The notes beneath the pieces were generated by a model. That model had not been told where the DNA came from. It ran no database searches and saw only the letters and a program-made list of their open reading frames with translations. Shown here in pieces: positions 1-6,437 of a DNA stretch of 8,595 nt. The stretch is from JAXDLH01 sp034666705 (GTDB taxonomy: Bacteria; Chloroflexota; UBA6077; SHYK01), in NCBI GenBank assembly GCA_034666705.1, contig JAXDLH010000325.1:1-8595 (forward strand), in the 5' to 3' direction. The first letter of the stretch is position 1. Each line of letters starts with the position of its first letter. The position numbers and the translations under genes are program-made.

Positions 1-790
1 ACACGAAGCAGCCACCGGCTTCCGGGGTTGAGCCGGTTTTGACGCCGACGATCCCATTCTGACCCAGGGCCGTATCGACGTTGAAGACCGTCCCGGCGAC
101 TGGGATGGTGGCCTCCTGCTGGGACACAATGTCGGCGAAGACGGGGTCGTCCAGGGCTGCCTGGGTGAGGAGGATCAAGTCCGGCGCATTGCTGACCGTC
201 TGTGGTGATACACCACTCGCGTCGGCAAAGTGGGTCGACGTCATGCCCAGCTCCGTCGCCCTGGCATTCATGTTGGCCACGAACGCATCCACCGATCCGG
301 CATCCCAGGCGGCAAGGACCTCGGCGATGTTGTTGCCCGATGGCAGCAGCAATGCCTGGAGCAACTGATACTCGGTGAGTTGCTCGCCCTGCTGCACGAA
401 AACCACCGATTGTCCATCTGCGAGCTCTCGCTGGTAGTTGGCCACGTCCGCGGTGGTAATCGTAACGGTGGGACCACGATCACCCGGCAGCAACGGATAG
501 TCGATCAGTACCTGGTAGGCGGTCATGATCTTGGTGACACTCGCAATGGGACGCGGGCGGACATCCTGACTATGCGCGAGCGGCCCCATACCCATGATGC
601 CGACGGCAGCCGCGCCCTTCGTCGGCCAGGGGAGGTTGGGGGGCGTACCGTCAAGTTGGGTGACGGTCGGCAGGGACCGGGTAGCTGCCAATGCGGGGAC
701 TGCCCGATTCAACTGATAGGCTACAAACCCGCCGCCGGCCAATGCGATGAGAACAATGAGCACGAGCGGAAGCAGGATGCGTCGCTTCAT
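1..790 (-). CDS. D-alanyl-D-alanine carboxypeptidase, peptidase S11 (PBP5-like), 3' end cut by window edge
   Basis: Penicillin-binding serine carboxypeptidase that removes the terminal D-Ala from peptidoglycan stem peptides outside the membrane. I translated it by hand from ATG at 790-788; 263 codons are readable down to base 2 with no stop. The three active-site motifs are present in order: SVTK (nucleophile S84, K87), SGN (151-153) and KTGST (251-255), followed by a PEAGGCFV segment like the DEAGYCLV of PBP5. Residues 1-4 (MKRR) precede a hydrophobic stretch at about 5-25, a signal peptide or N-terminal anchor. The region after KTG, including any PBP5-type C-terminal domain, lies outside the window. 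The start is set by an in-frame stop at 808-806 with no start codon between; no convincing Shine-Dalgarno sequence is seen. The gene is divergent from the sensor kinase, which suggests shared control of the 322-bp gap. Family assignment is firm; the exact subtype (DacA, DacB, DacF-like) is not resolved. Confidence 0.95.
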   Translation of the reverse strand, partial: MKRRILLPLVLIVLIALAGGGFVAYQLNRAVPALAATRSLPTVTQLDGTPPNLPWPTKGAAAVGIMGMGPLAHSQDVRPRPIASVTKIMTAYQVLIDYPLLPGDRGPTVTITTADVANYQRELADGQSVVFVQQGEQLTEYQLLQALLLPSGNNIAEVLAAWDAGSVDAFVANMNARATELGMTSTHFADASGVSPQTVSNAPDLILLTQAALDDPVFADIVSQQEATIPVAGTVFNVDTALGQNGIVGVKTGSTPEAGGCFV

Positions 791-922
791 CGCGGCATAC
801 CGTCTTCAGGGCAAACGAGCAGCAGGGTCGCCGATTTACCACGCATGGAGGTCTCCCCGGGGGCGGTACGCCAATGCCGATAGCGTATGTCGAGTCGGAT
901 CACAAATGAGGACACAGGGCCA

Positions 923-937
923 GTGAGCTAATCTCAC
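923..937. promoter_or_regulatory. Operator-like inverted repeat GTGAG-CTAAT-CTCAC
   Basis: Two perfect 5-bp arms are separated by 5 bp in the middle of the divergent region. The site is about 133 bp from the carboxypeptidase start and 176 bp from the kinase start. This size and symmetry suit a dimeric helix-turn-helix repressor or activator. Which protein binds, if any, cannot be told from sequence. Confidence 0.35.
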
Positions 938-1039
938 AGAATGCTCGCAGGCGGTGACGACTGCCTGCAATCTGCGGCGCGCAGAGTTAGTGGGCAAATC
1001 GACGGCCGGTATTTCGCCCATCAACCGCGTGCAATGTGC

Positions 1040-1068
1040 TTGTGCGTAACGAATTGCGACATTATACT
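1040..1068 (+). promoter_or_regulatory. Probable sigma70-type promoter of the two-component operon
   Basis: TATACT at 1063-1068 differs from the consensus -10 by one base. The hexamer 17 bp upstream, TTGTGC at 1040-1045, keeps only the TTG of the -35. Transcription would begin near 1075, leaving a leader of about 38 nt before the GTG start at 1113. The weak -35 overlaps a short tandem repeat (TGTGCT TGTGCG, 1035-1046), so an activator may be needed. Motif match only. Confidence 0.5.
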
Positions 1069-1098
1069 TGCCAACCACCCGGCAGATAAGCAGAAGTT

Positions 1099-1102
1099 GA
1101 GG
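1099..1102 (+). promoter_or_regulatory. Ribosome binding site (GAGG) for the sensor kinase
   Basis: GAGG lies 10 nt before the GTG at 1113 and supports that non-ATG start. The next in-frame ATG would fall inside the first membrane segment (residue 37) and would remove its positively charged flank. Confidence 0.45.
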
Positions 1103-1112
1103 CCACAGCGTC

Positions 1113-3287
1113 GTGCTCACTACGGTCAAGCGAGGCAGCGGCGCTATCGCCGCGCCTGCCGCAGTCGCGCGGCCCGCGCGAACACGGCGCGGCGTCCTCT
1201 TTCACTCCACGCTCTTCTCGATGCTGCTCGTCCTCGCAACCGCGGCTGCCTCGACCGCCGTTGCGCTGCTCGGGTTGAGCACCCAGATCGATCTCGCGGC
1301 ACAGCGCCGAATTATTGACGGGGCGGCGGTGTTCCACCAGCAATTGGCAGATCAGCGCGATAGCCTTGCAACCCTGGGTGAACAACTTCTCGGGAGTAGC
1401 GCTTTCGTCGCCGCAGTCGACAGTCACCGGGCGGACGACGTCGAGCGCATTCTCGCCTTCGCGATCGGGGTTACCCGGGTCGACGAGGCTATTGTTGCTG
1501 ACACGAATGGCCGCGTCTGGGCGGGGCGTCGGCTCGGCGCGCCGATCGCCACGCCGCGGTCGATTGAAGATGACGCGGGGTTGACGGCGGCTATCGAACA
1601 TCGCCACGCGGACGGAATCGGGCTCGATGAGAGTGGCTCGGTTGCATACCGCTGGTACGTGCCGCTCGTCGACGCGAGCGGCACGAGTCTGATCGGCATG
1701 CTGCGACTGGCGATCGTGACCGACAACGGGGACCTGGAGCTCTTCAAACAACGGACCGGTCTCGATGCAAGCCTGTTCTATGAAGACCAGCGGGTGACGA
1801 CGACGCTGCGGCTGCCCAACGGGACACCGCTCACCGACGTGGGGCTCAATCCAGCGGCAGGCCGGCAGGTGCTGAACGGTGGAGAGCCGCTGCTGGCGAC
1901 GCGAAATCTCCCGATCGGCGAGGTCCGGACATACTACACGCCGCTCGTCGGTCCCGATGGGGCGCGCCGCGGCATCTTTGCGTCCGCGCTCCCCACGGCT
2001 ACGATCAACGCGCAGATCTTGAACGCTCTGATGCCAGAGGTGCCGGTCACCGCCGGCATCATGCTCGCCGGCGTCATCCTCGCATACTTCGTGGCGCGCG
2101 GCGTCCGCCAGCCGGTGCTCGCGCTGGCGAACGCGGCAACCCGACTGCGCGACGGCGACCTCAGCACCCCGATTCCCGGGGTCGAGGCCCCGGAGTTGGC
2201 GCCGCTCGCCCAGGAGCTCGAGCGGACCCGCCAGGCAATGGGGGCGCGGCTCGAGGCGGCCGCTCGCGAGGATGCTCGCCAGCGCGCCCTGTTTGCTGCA
2301 CTGCGGGATCCCGTGCTCACCGCGAGCCCCACCGGACAGATCCTGGATTGCAATCCAGCCGCCGACGCCCTGTTCGGGGGCTCCGGATTGCTCCGTGGTC
2401 GACAGGTAGGTGAGCTACTGCCGTTTGTCGACAGCCATAGTGACCTGGAGGAAGGAGATGAGCAGTGGCACGGCACCGTGAATGAGCCATCAGGCCGGAA
2501 CCTCGACGTGGAGGTAACGCGCACGCGACTGATCGAAGCGTCCGCCCCGCCGGTCGACATCTTTGTCGTGCACGACGTTTCCCGCCACGCTGAGTTGAAT
2601 CGACTGCGCGAGGAGCTGCTGCACGACGTAGCGCATGAACTGCGCGGGCCGCTCACCAATCTGGAGAGCGCCCTCGAGCTCCTCACCGCATATGCCGGCG
2701 ATCTCACGGTGCAGGACCACGAGCGAACCACGGGGATTGCGCGCCGCAACGCCGCCCGCCTGAGTGCGGTAGTGGATGACCTGCTGAGTGCGAGCAGCAT
2801 TCACGCCGGACGCTTCGAGATCTCGGCAGCGCCCACCAGGCTTCGGGATATGGTCGCCGAGGCGGCCGATCTGGTCCGCCCGAGTCTCGAGGTGCGCCAG
2901 CAGGCGCTTCGCACCGGACCGGGGGTGGCTGGCCTGTCGGTGCTGGCGGACCCGCGGCGGGCGGTTCACATCTTGCTGAATCTGCTGAACAACGCGTCGA
3001 AGTTCAGTCCGGAGGGGAGCGAGATCCTCGTGGACGCCGCGCGGCATGGGCCGGAGGTCACCGTTCGCGTGTGCGATCATGGGGCCGGCATCCCAGCCGA
3101 GCAGCTTGGCCGTCTATTCGAGCGATTCTACCGCGGCGCTTCCACGCCGGCTCAGCCCGGTGTCGGGTTGGGACTCGCGATTGCCAAGGCGATGGTGGAA
3201 GCGCACGATGGCCGGATTGGGGTCGACAGCCAGGTAGGGTCAGGGACGACGGTGTGGTTTACGCTTCCCGCGGTCGAGAGCGTATGA
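1113..3287 (+). CDS. Membrane sensor histidine kinase: Cache-like sensor, HAMP, PAS, HisKA, HATPase
   Basis: Senses an extracellular or membrane signal, autophosphorylates on histidine and passes phosphate to the downstream response regulator. The 724 residues read from a GTG start: Arg-rich cytoplasmic tail; TM1 about 28-54; extracellular region about 55-310 resembling a double Cache fold, with two strand-turn segments of the type YVPLVDASGTSLIG and YYTPLVGPDGARRGIF; TM2 about 311-329; HAMP about 330-378; PAS about 385-490; then the kinase core. The H-box reads HDVAHELRGPLTN with phospho-acceptor H508. The N-box is NLLNNASKF (N627 as the Mg-binding Asn), the G1 box DHGAGI starts at D655, the F-box is LFERFYRG, and the G2 box GVGLGLAI starts at G683. 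All catalytic boxes look intact. The stop overlaps the regulator's ATG by 4 bp, implying translational coupling. The ligand is unknown; flanking peptidoglycan enzymes hint at envelope status, which is inference only. Confidence 0.95.
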   Translation: MLTTVKRGSGAIAAPAAVARPARTRRGVLFHSTLFSMLLVLATAAASTAVALLGLSTQIDLAAQRRIIDGAAVFHQQLADQRDSLATLGEQLLGSSAFVAAVDSHRADDVERILAFAIGVTRVDEAIVADTNGRVWAGRRLGAPIATPRSIEDDAGLTAAIEHRHADGIGLDESGSVAYRWYVPLVDASGTSLIGMLRLAIVTDNGDLELFKQRTGLDASLFYEDQRVTTTLRLPNGTPLTDVGLNPAAGRQVLNGGEPLLATRNLPIGEVRTYYTPLVGPDGARRGIFASALPTATINAQILNALMPEVPVTAGIMLAGVILAYFVARGVRQPVLALANAATRLRDGDLSTPIPGVEAPELAPLAQELERTRQAMGARLEAAAREDARQRALFAALRDPVLTASPTGQILDCNPAADALFGGSGLLRGRQVGELLPFVDSHSDLEEGDEQWHGTVNEPSGRNLDVEVTRTRLIEASAPPVDIFVVHDVSRHAELNRLREELLHDVAHELRGPLTNLESALELLTAYAGDLTVQDHERTTGIARRNAARLSAVVDDLLSASSIHAGRFEISAAPTRLRDMVAEAADLVRPSLEVRQQALRTGPGVAGLSVLADPRRAVHILLNLLNNASKFSPEGSEILVDAARHGPEVTVRVCDHGAGIPAEQLGRLFERFYRGASTPAQPGVGLGLAIAKAMVEAHDGRIGVDSQVGSGTTVWFTLPAVESV

Positions 3288-3973
3288 CGCAAGTGCTCCT
3301 CGTCGACGACGACCGCGACCTCGTCGACCTCGTGAGTTTCTCGCTGCGCCGCGCTGGTCTGGAGCCGATCGCGGCGTACGACGCGGAGGGCGCGTTGCGC
3401 ACCCTCCGGCACAATACTCCGGACATGGTCGTGCTTGACCTCAACATCGGCGCCGACGATGGCTTTCACGTGCTCGAAGAGTTGCGGCGCTTCACGACCA
3501 CGCCGGTCATCGTGCTCTCGGCGCGGATCCTGGAGGATGACAAGGTCCGATGCTTCGAGCTGGGAGCCGACGACTATGTGACGAAGCCGTTCGGCCACCG
3601 CGAGCTGATCGCCCGCATCCAAACGGTGTTGAAGCGCCACGCCCCGTTCGCACCTGCCACGCCGGAGGCCCCGCTGGCGTGCGGCTCCGTGGTGCTGAAC
3701 CGTGCCATGCGGACCGTGACCGTCCGGGGTGAACCGGTCGATCTGACGGTTACCGAGTTCCGTCTGCTCCACTTCCTGTTGCTGAACGCGGAGGCGGTGG
3801 TCCCGCTGAACGTGCTCCTGCGACAGGTGTGGGGGCATCAGGAGACGGATTCAGAGGACGTCGTGCGGGTAACGATGCACCGGCTGCGCCGCAAGATCGA
3901 GGTTGACCCCGCCCACCCGGATCTGCTTAGGACGGTACCGCGGGTCGGCTTTATTTTGACGGGTGGGCAGTAG
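3284..3973 (+). CDS. OmpR/PhoB-family DNA-binding response regulator
   Basis: Cytoplasmic transcription factor activated by phosphate from the upstream kinase. The 229 residues contain an N-terminal receiver domain (about 1-120) with acidic pocket D8/D9, phospho-acceptor D52 in VVLDLN, S79 in VIVLSAR and K101 in VTKPFG. A winged-helix Trans_reg_C domain follows (about 130-228), with the typical LTVTEFRLLHFLL, a recognition-helix region DVVRVTMHRLRRKIE and the wing RTVPRVGFIL. The open frame extends upstream within the kinase gene, but the receiver domain begins exactly at the ATG at 3284, which forms an ATGA overlap with the kinase stop. A separate Shine-Dalgarno sequence is weak, so translation is probably coupled. 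Expected to bind direct repeats near its target promoters; candidates are the kinase/carboxypeptidase intergenic region and the leader of the downstream hydrolase, neither proven. Confidence 0.96.
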   Translation: MTQVLLVDDDRDLVDLVSFSLRRAGLEPIAAYDAEGALRTLRHNTPDMVVLDLNIGADDGFHVLEELRRFTTTPVIVLSARILEDDKVRCFELGADDYVTKPFGHRELIARIQTVLKRHAPFAPATPEAPLACGSVVLNRAMRTVTVRGEPVDLTVTEFRLLHFLLLNAEAVVPLNVLLRQVWGHQETDSEDVVRVTMHRLRRKIEVDPAHPDLLRTVPRVGFILTGGQ

Positions 3974-4171
3974 CGCCCCGGCTCGACGAGTATCTCCTGA
4001 GGCGCGCACGCGGCCGAGTGGCGCTCGTTCTCGGCGATTGGGCGGGAGCACTACGTGGTGTTGCGCCAACTGCGACCCCTCTGTGACGGTACCCGTGCCT
4101 GGGACGGCCGTCGAATCCGTATTCCGTCCAGTACGCTTATGGGTCTTCCGCAGCCCGAGGTACCCGCTGTC
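3974..4171 (+). other. Intergenic and leader region before the LysM-NlpC/P60 gene
   Basis: About 198 bp without a gene I would support. It contains a perfect 10-bp palindrome GACGGCCGTC (4103-4112) and a possible stem GGACGG (4102-4107) with CCGTCC (4124-4129). The 9-mer TACGCTTAT at 4132-4140 recurs at 4179-4187, just inside the chosen coding start. No U-tract terminator follows the response regulator, so read-through into the hydrolase is possible. A GTG at 4055 with GGGAG at 4044-4048 is an alternative start for the hydrolase and would convert part of this stretch into coding sequence. Confidence 0.45.
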
Positions 4172-5584
4172 ATGTTCTTACGCTTATTGGGCGATTGTGG
4201 CTCATCCCAGTCCCCCGCGGTTGTGGACTCCGCGCCCCCGCGGCTCGCCCGCCTCCGCTGGCTTCGGAGCGTCCGCATCGCCGCGGCATTGCTCGTTGCG
4301 TTCGTGCCCTGGTTCCACGCGAGCGTAGTCGCCGCGGCGGATACGTACGAGGTGCAGCCGGGCGACACGTTGAGCGTGATTGCCGAGCGCACGGGCGTGG
4401 ATGTGGAGACCCTGGCCGGCCTGAACGGCATCGACGACCCGAGTTTCATCGTCGTCGGCGCCATGCTGCAACTGCCGCATAGGGATACTCCCGCATTGCC
4501 CGATGCGGCGGATGCAACGGGCGTTCCCGCCGGTGTGATACCCAACCCGCCGCCGGTGGAGCCTGCCGAGCCACTCCCCGCGCCGCGCTACGTCTACACG
4601 GTGCAGCCAGACGACACGCTGAGCGAGATCGCCAGCCGACTCGGCGTGAGCTCTGACGTGCTCCTCGGAATGAACGATATCCCCGATCCCAACCACATCG
4701 TGGTCGGGACTGACCTGACCGTGCCGGCCTCCCTCCAGCCCAGCCCGCCGGCCCCGGTCTCGGCGACGCCTGCTCCCGTGGACGTGGCGCCCGTGGTGCC
4801 GCATGTTACCTACGTAGTCGAGCCGGGCGACACCCTGTTTGGGATCGCCCGCCGATTCGGCGTAAGCCAGGCCGACCTGGTAGAGGCGAATGGGCTGGAG
4901 ACCGCAGATCGCATCGTGGCCGGACAAGGCCTCGTGGTGCCCATCGACCCGAGCGCCGTGCCGCTGACCGCGCCCACGGTTGCCCCCACGCCGACCAGTA
5001 CCCCCACGTCGGTACCAAGCCCCACGGCCACGCCGACCCTATCGCCGTCGCCAACAAGTACGCCGAGGGCCATACCAACGGCGAGTGCCGGAGCAGCAAG
5101 CACGCTGCGCGCTACGTCCACTCCCGTTCCGACCTCGCAGCCGCGCCCCTCGCCGATCATCGGCGCGACGAGCACGGCGGCGAGCCTCACGCCCGGCGCG
5201 TTGCCCGGTACCCTGTCCGGGGCGCCGCCGGCGGTGCAGCAAGCGCTGCAGTACGTCGGCTATCCATACGTGTGGGGCGGCACGACGCCCGCTGGCTTCG
5301 ACTGCTCCGGGTTTGTGTACTTCATCGAGAACCGACCGGGGCGACCGTTTCCGCGCGACATTTTCAGCCAGTACGATGCGGGGCCGCACCCGACCGGGCA
5401 ATTGCAGCCCGGCGATCTCCTATTCTTCCAGGACACTGACGAGCCGGGACTCTCCCACGTCGGGATCTATATGGGCAATGGCCAGTTCGTGCACGCGATC
5501 GACGAGGCGCATGGCGTCGGGATATCCAGCTTCAGCGAGTCGTACTGGTTCCGGCACTGGTACGGTGCCACCCGGCTCGCGTAG
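4172..5584 (+). CDS. Secreted peptidoglycan hydrolase: three LysM domains plus NlpC/P60 endopeptidase
   Basis: Cysteine peptidase that cleaves stem-peptide bonds in peptidoglycan, with LysM domains gripping the glycan. From ATG 4172 it has 470 residues: basic N-terminus; hydrophobic signal/anchor about 34-56 ending VVAAAD; LysM1 about 58-101, LysM2 142-185, LysM3 213-258; a Thr/Pro/Ser linker about 260-349; NlpC/P60 352-470. Catalytic residues are C378 in FDCSGFV, H429 in SHVGIYMG and H441 in FVHA. LysM2 reads QPDDTL where LysM1 and LysM3 have QPGDTL and EPGDTL. The start is uncertain: ATG 4172 has GAGG 11 nt upstream; GTG 4055 has a better GGGAG but would add 39 residues that do not look coding (tails before signal peptides are usually short); ATG 4139 and GTG 4223 are also in frame. 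It follows the two-component operon on the same strand and may be its target. Family certain, start and target status not. Confidence 0.93.
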   Translation: MFLRLLGDCGSSQSPAVVDSAPPRLARLRWLRSVRIAAALLVAFVPWFHASVVAAADTYEVQPGDTLSVIAERTGVDVETLAGLNGIDDPSFIVVGAMLQLPHRDTPALPDAADATGVPAGVIPNPPPVEPAEPLPAPRYVYTVQPDDTLSEIASRLGVSSDVLLGMNDIPDPNHIVVGTDLTVPASLQPSPPAPVSATPAPVDVAPVVPHVTYVVEPGDTLFGIARRFGVSQADLVEANGLETADRIVAGQGLVVPIDPSAVPLTAPTVAPTPTSTPTSVPSPTATPTLSPSPTSTPRAIPTASAGAASTLRATSTPVPTSQPRPSPIIGATSTAASLTPGALPGTLSGAPPAVQQALQYVGYPYVWGGTTPAGFDCSGFVYFIENRPGRPFPRDIFSQYDAGPHPTGQLQPGDLLFFQDTDEPGLSHVGIYMGNGQFVHAIDEAHGVGISSFSESYWFRHWYGATRLA

Positions 5585-5587
5585 CAG

Positions 5588-6349
5588 CTAGCTCACCCGG
5601 AGCCGCAACTGGCCAAGTGCCAGGTTCGCGTGCACCGTGAGGATAGGCGTCCCATCTGCCAGGGCCGCGGCGTTGACGAAGGCGCCGCCCTGCTTCATCC
5701 ATCCGTCGCCCACGTCTACGCTGCCGAGCACCGTCTCGGAGTAGATGCGGGCGGGCGTGCCGAGTGGCACGTCCAGTTCAACGGAGGTCATGCCAGCCGT
5801 AATTCGCGCTTCGAGATTGCGCTGGAGCGTGCCTCCGAAGTCGAGCGTGTAGGCCGCGGCGCCGCCCTCGACGAGCAGCGAGACCGCGTTGGCGTTGGCC
5901 AGGTTACGCACGCCGGTGTCGGCGGCGCCAACGGTGAGGTCGAGCCGCTCCATCTCCGTCGGGTTCGGCGCACTGAAGTCGATCTTGGTGTTCGTCGCGC
6001 CGAGCCGGAGCGTCAGGCGGGTGAGCGGCAGGCCGCCGAGGTCGAGCACCGCCTCGCTCGCGCCGGTCTCAATGGTGAGCGCGTACTGCCTGGCGCCGCC
6101 GAGCGATAGGCTGAGCGTCGGCGGGCCGGACGCGATCCCAAAGACGCGCGCCACATCCCACTGCTGGTGGATGCGCACGTCGCCGTCCGCCTGCTCGATT
6201 GCGAGCGGAGCCTGTCCACCCGGATCCTCATACACGCCGGTGGCCCAGTGATCGCCACCGTCCGGGCCGATGCGCAGCCGGCAGGCGCCGACGCTGATGC
6301 GCAGGTGGCGGAAGTCCGCATCAGCGAAGGGAACGTCAATCGCGCTCAT
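5588..6349 (-). CDS. Toastrack (LiaF C-terminal/DUF4097-like) beta-rich protein, apparently soluble
   Basis: 253 residues built almost entirely of short alternating strands with Gly turns, for example LSLSLGGARQYALTIETG, LTRLTLRLGATNTKIDFS, LDLTVGAADTGVRNL and GMTSVELDVPLGTPARIY. A family-like ending follows (SVDVGDGWMKQGG, then ILTVHANLALGQLRLRV). This right-handed, helix-like strand pattern is what toastrack domains of LiaF and related DUF2154/DUF4097 proteins show. LiaF carries N-terminal membrane helices; this protein has none and no signal peptide, so it is probably cytoplasmic. ATG 6349 is chosen because GGAGG lies 5 nt upstream; the in-frame ATG at 6379 lacks a binding site. Its stop is 3 bp from the stop of the NlpC/P60 gene on the other strand. 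In LiaFSR systems LiaF inhibits an envelope-stress kinase; whether this protein touches the kinase here is speculation. Assignment is by strand pattern and motifs, not a profile search. Confidence 0.8.
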   Translation of the reverse strand: MSAIDVPFADADFRHLRISVGACRLRIGPDGGDHWATGVYEDPGGQAPLAIEQADGDVRIHQQWDVARVFGIASGPPTLSLSLGGARQYALTIETGASEAVLDLGGLPLTRLTLRLGATNTKIDFSAPNPTEMERLDLTVGAADTGVRNLANANAVSLLVEGGAAAYTLDFGGTLQRNLEARITAGMTSVELDVPLGTPARIYSETVLGSVDVGDGWMKQGGAFVNAAALADGTPILTVHANLALGQLRLRVS

Positions 6350-6354
6350 CGCGG

Positions 6355-6359
6355 CCTCC
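6355..6359 (-). promoter_or_regulatory. Strong ribosome binding site (GGAGG) of the toastrack gene
   Basis: GGAGG on the minus strand is 5 nt before ATG 6349. It decides between this start and the in-frame ATG ten codons upstream. Confidence 0.7.
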
Positions 6360-6423
6360 GTCAGGGTTATGCTCTGCATGACGCGTTGTTGCCACAACTG
6401 CTTAAAAGATAGCAAGTGCGCCC

Positions 6424-6427
6424 GGAG
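6424..6427 (+). promoter_or_regulatory. Ribosome binding site (GGAG) for glycerate kinase
   Basis: GGAG is 10 nt before ATG 6438. It supports this start over earlier in-frame codons, which would add Cys-rich residues unlike the family's N-terminus; the conserved VVAPNAFKG begins only 8 residues after M1. Confidence 0.45.
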
Positions 6428-6437
6428 CGATGACGAC

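Larger units (their letters stand above)
791..1112. other. Divergent intergenic region between the carboxypeptidase and the sensor kinase
   Basis: This 322-bp stretch holds no credible gene; the small open frames crossing it run into neighbouring genes in the wrong frame. It is visibly more AT-rich near 1045-1070. It contains a 15-bp inverted repeat (923-937), three closely spaced GTGC elements (1029-1045) and a good rightward -10 element (1063-1068). No clear leftward promoter for the carboxypeptidase was found. A TTGTGA on the minus strand (908-903) is a possible -35, but the sequence 17 bp downstream matches a -10 poorly. Confidence 0.7.
6350..6437. promoter_or_regulatory. Divergent 88-bp control region between toastrack and glycerate kinase genes
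   Basis: The AT-richest patch (6386-6415) must hold promoters for both genes if each is transcribed from here. An inverted repeat GTTGT-TGCC-ACAAC spans 6385-6398 and could be an operator. Hexamers such as TTGTTG (6386-6391) and, on the minus strand, CATAAC (6371-6366) are possible promoter parts, but no pair has both good matches and proper spacing, so I do not assign exact promoters. Confidence 0.4.

Noticed and set aside
922..938. A canonical CRP-binding site
   Set aside because: The spacing between half-sites is 7 bp, not 6, and no CRP homologue is in the window; kept only as an unspecified inverted repeat.
230..1318. Plus-strand open frames across the carboxypeptidase and the divergent gap (230-883, 941-1318)
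   Set aside because: The first is antisense to a gene with all three active-site motifs; the second runs into the kinase in the wrong frame. No ribosome site or family motifs.
3071..3283. An upstream extension of the response regulator by 71 residues
   Set aside because: It overlaps the conserved ATP-binding end of the kinase in another frame, and the receiver domain begins right at the ATG at 3284.
4050..4171. A c-di-AMP (ydaO-type) riboswitch before the NlpC/P60 gene, suggested by a CGAATCCG string and by the gene class
   Set aside because: The other conserved blocks of the aptamer are not visible and only about 60 nt separate the string from the chosen start, too little for the full fold. 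A covariance search with the ydaO model would settle it.
4978..5160. A microsatellite or repeat array of CCNACN-type codons
   Set aside because: It is the in-frame Thr/Pro/Ser linker of the LysM-NlpC/P60 protein; codons vary and no exact unit repeats.
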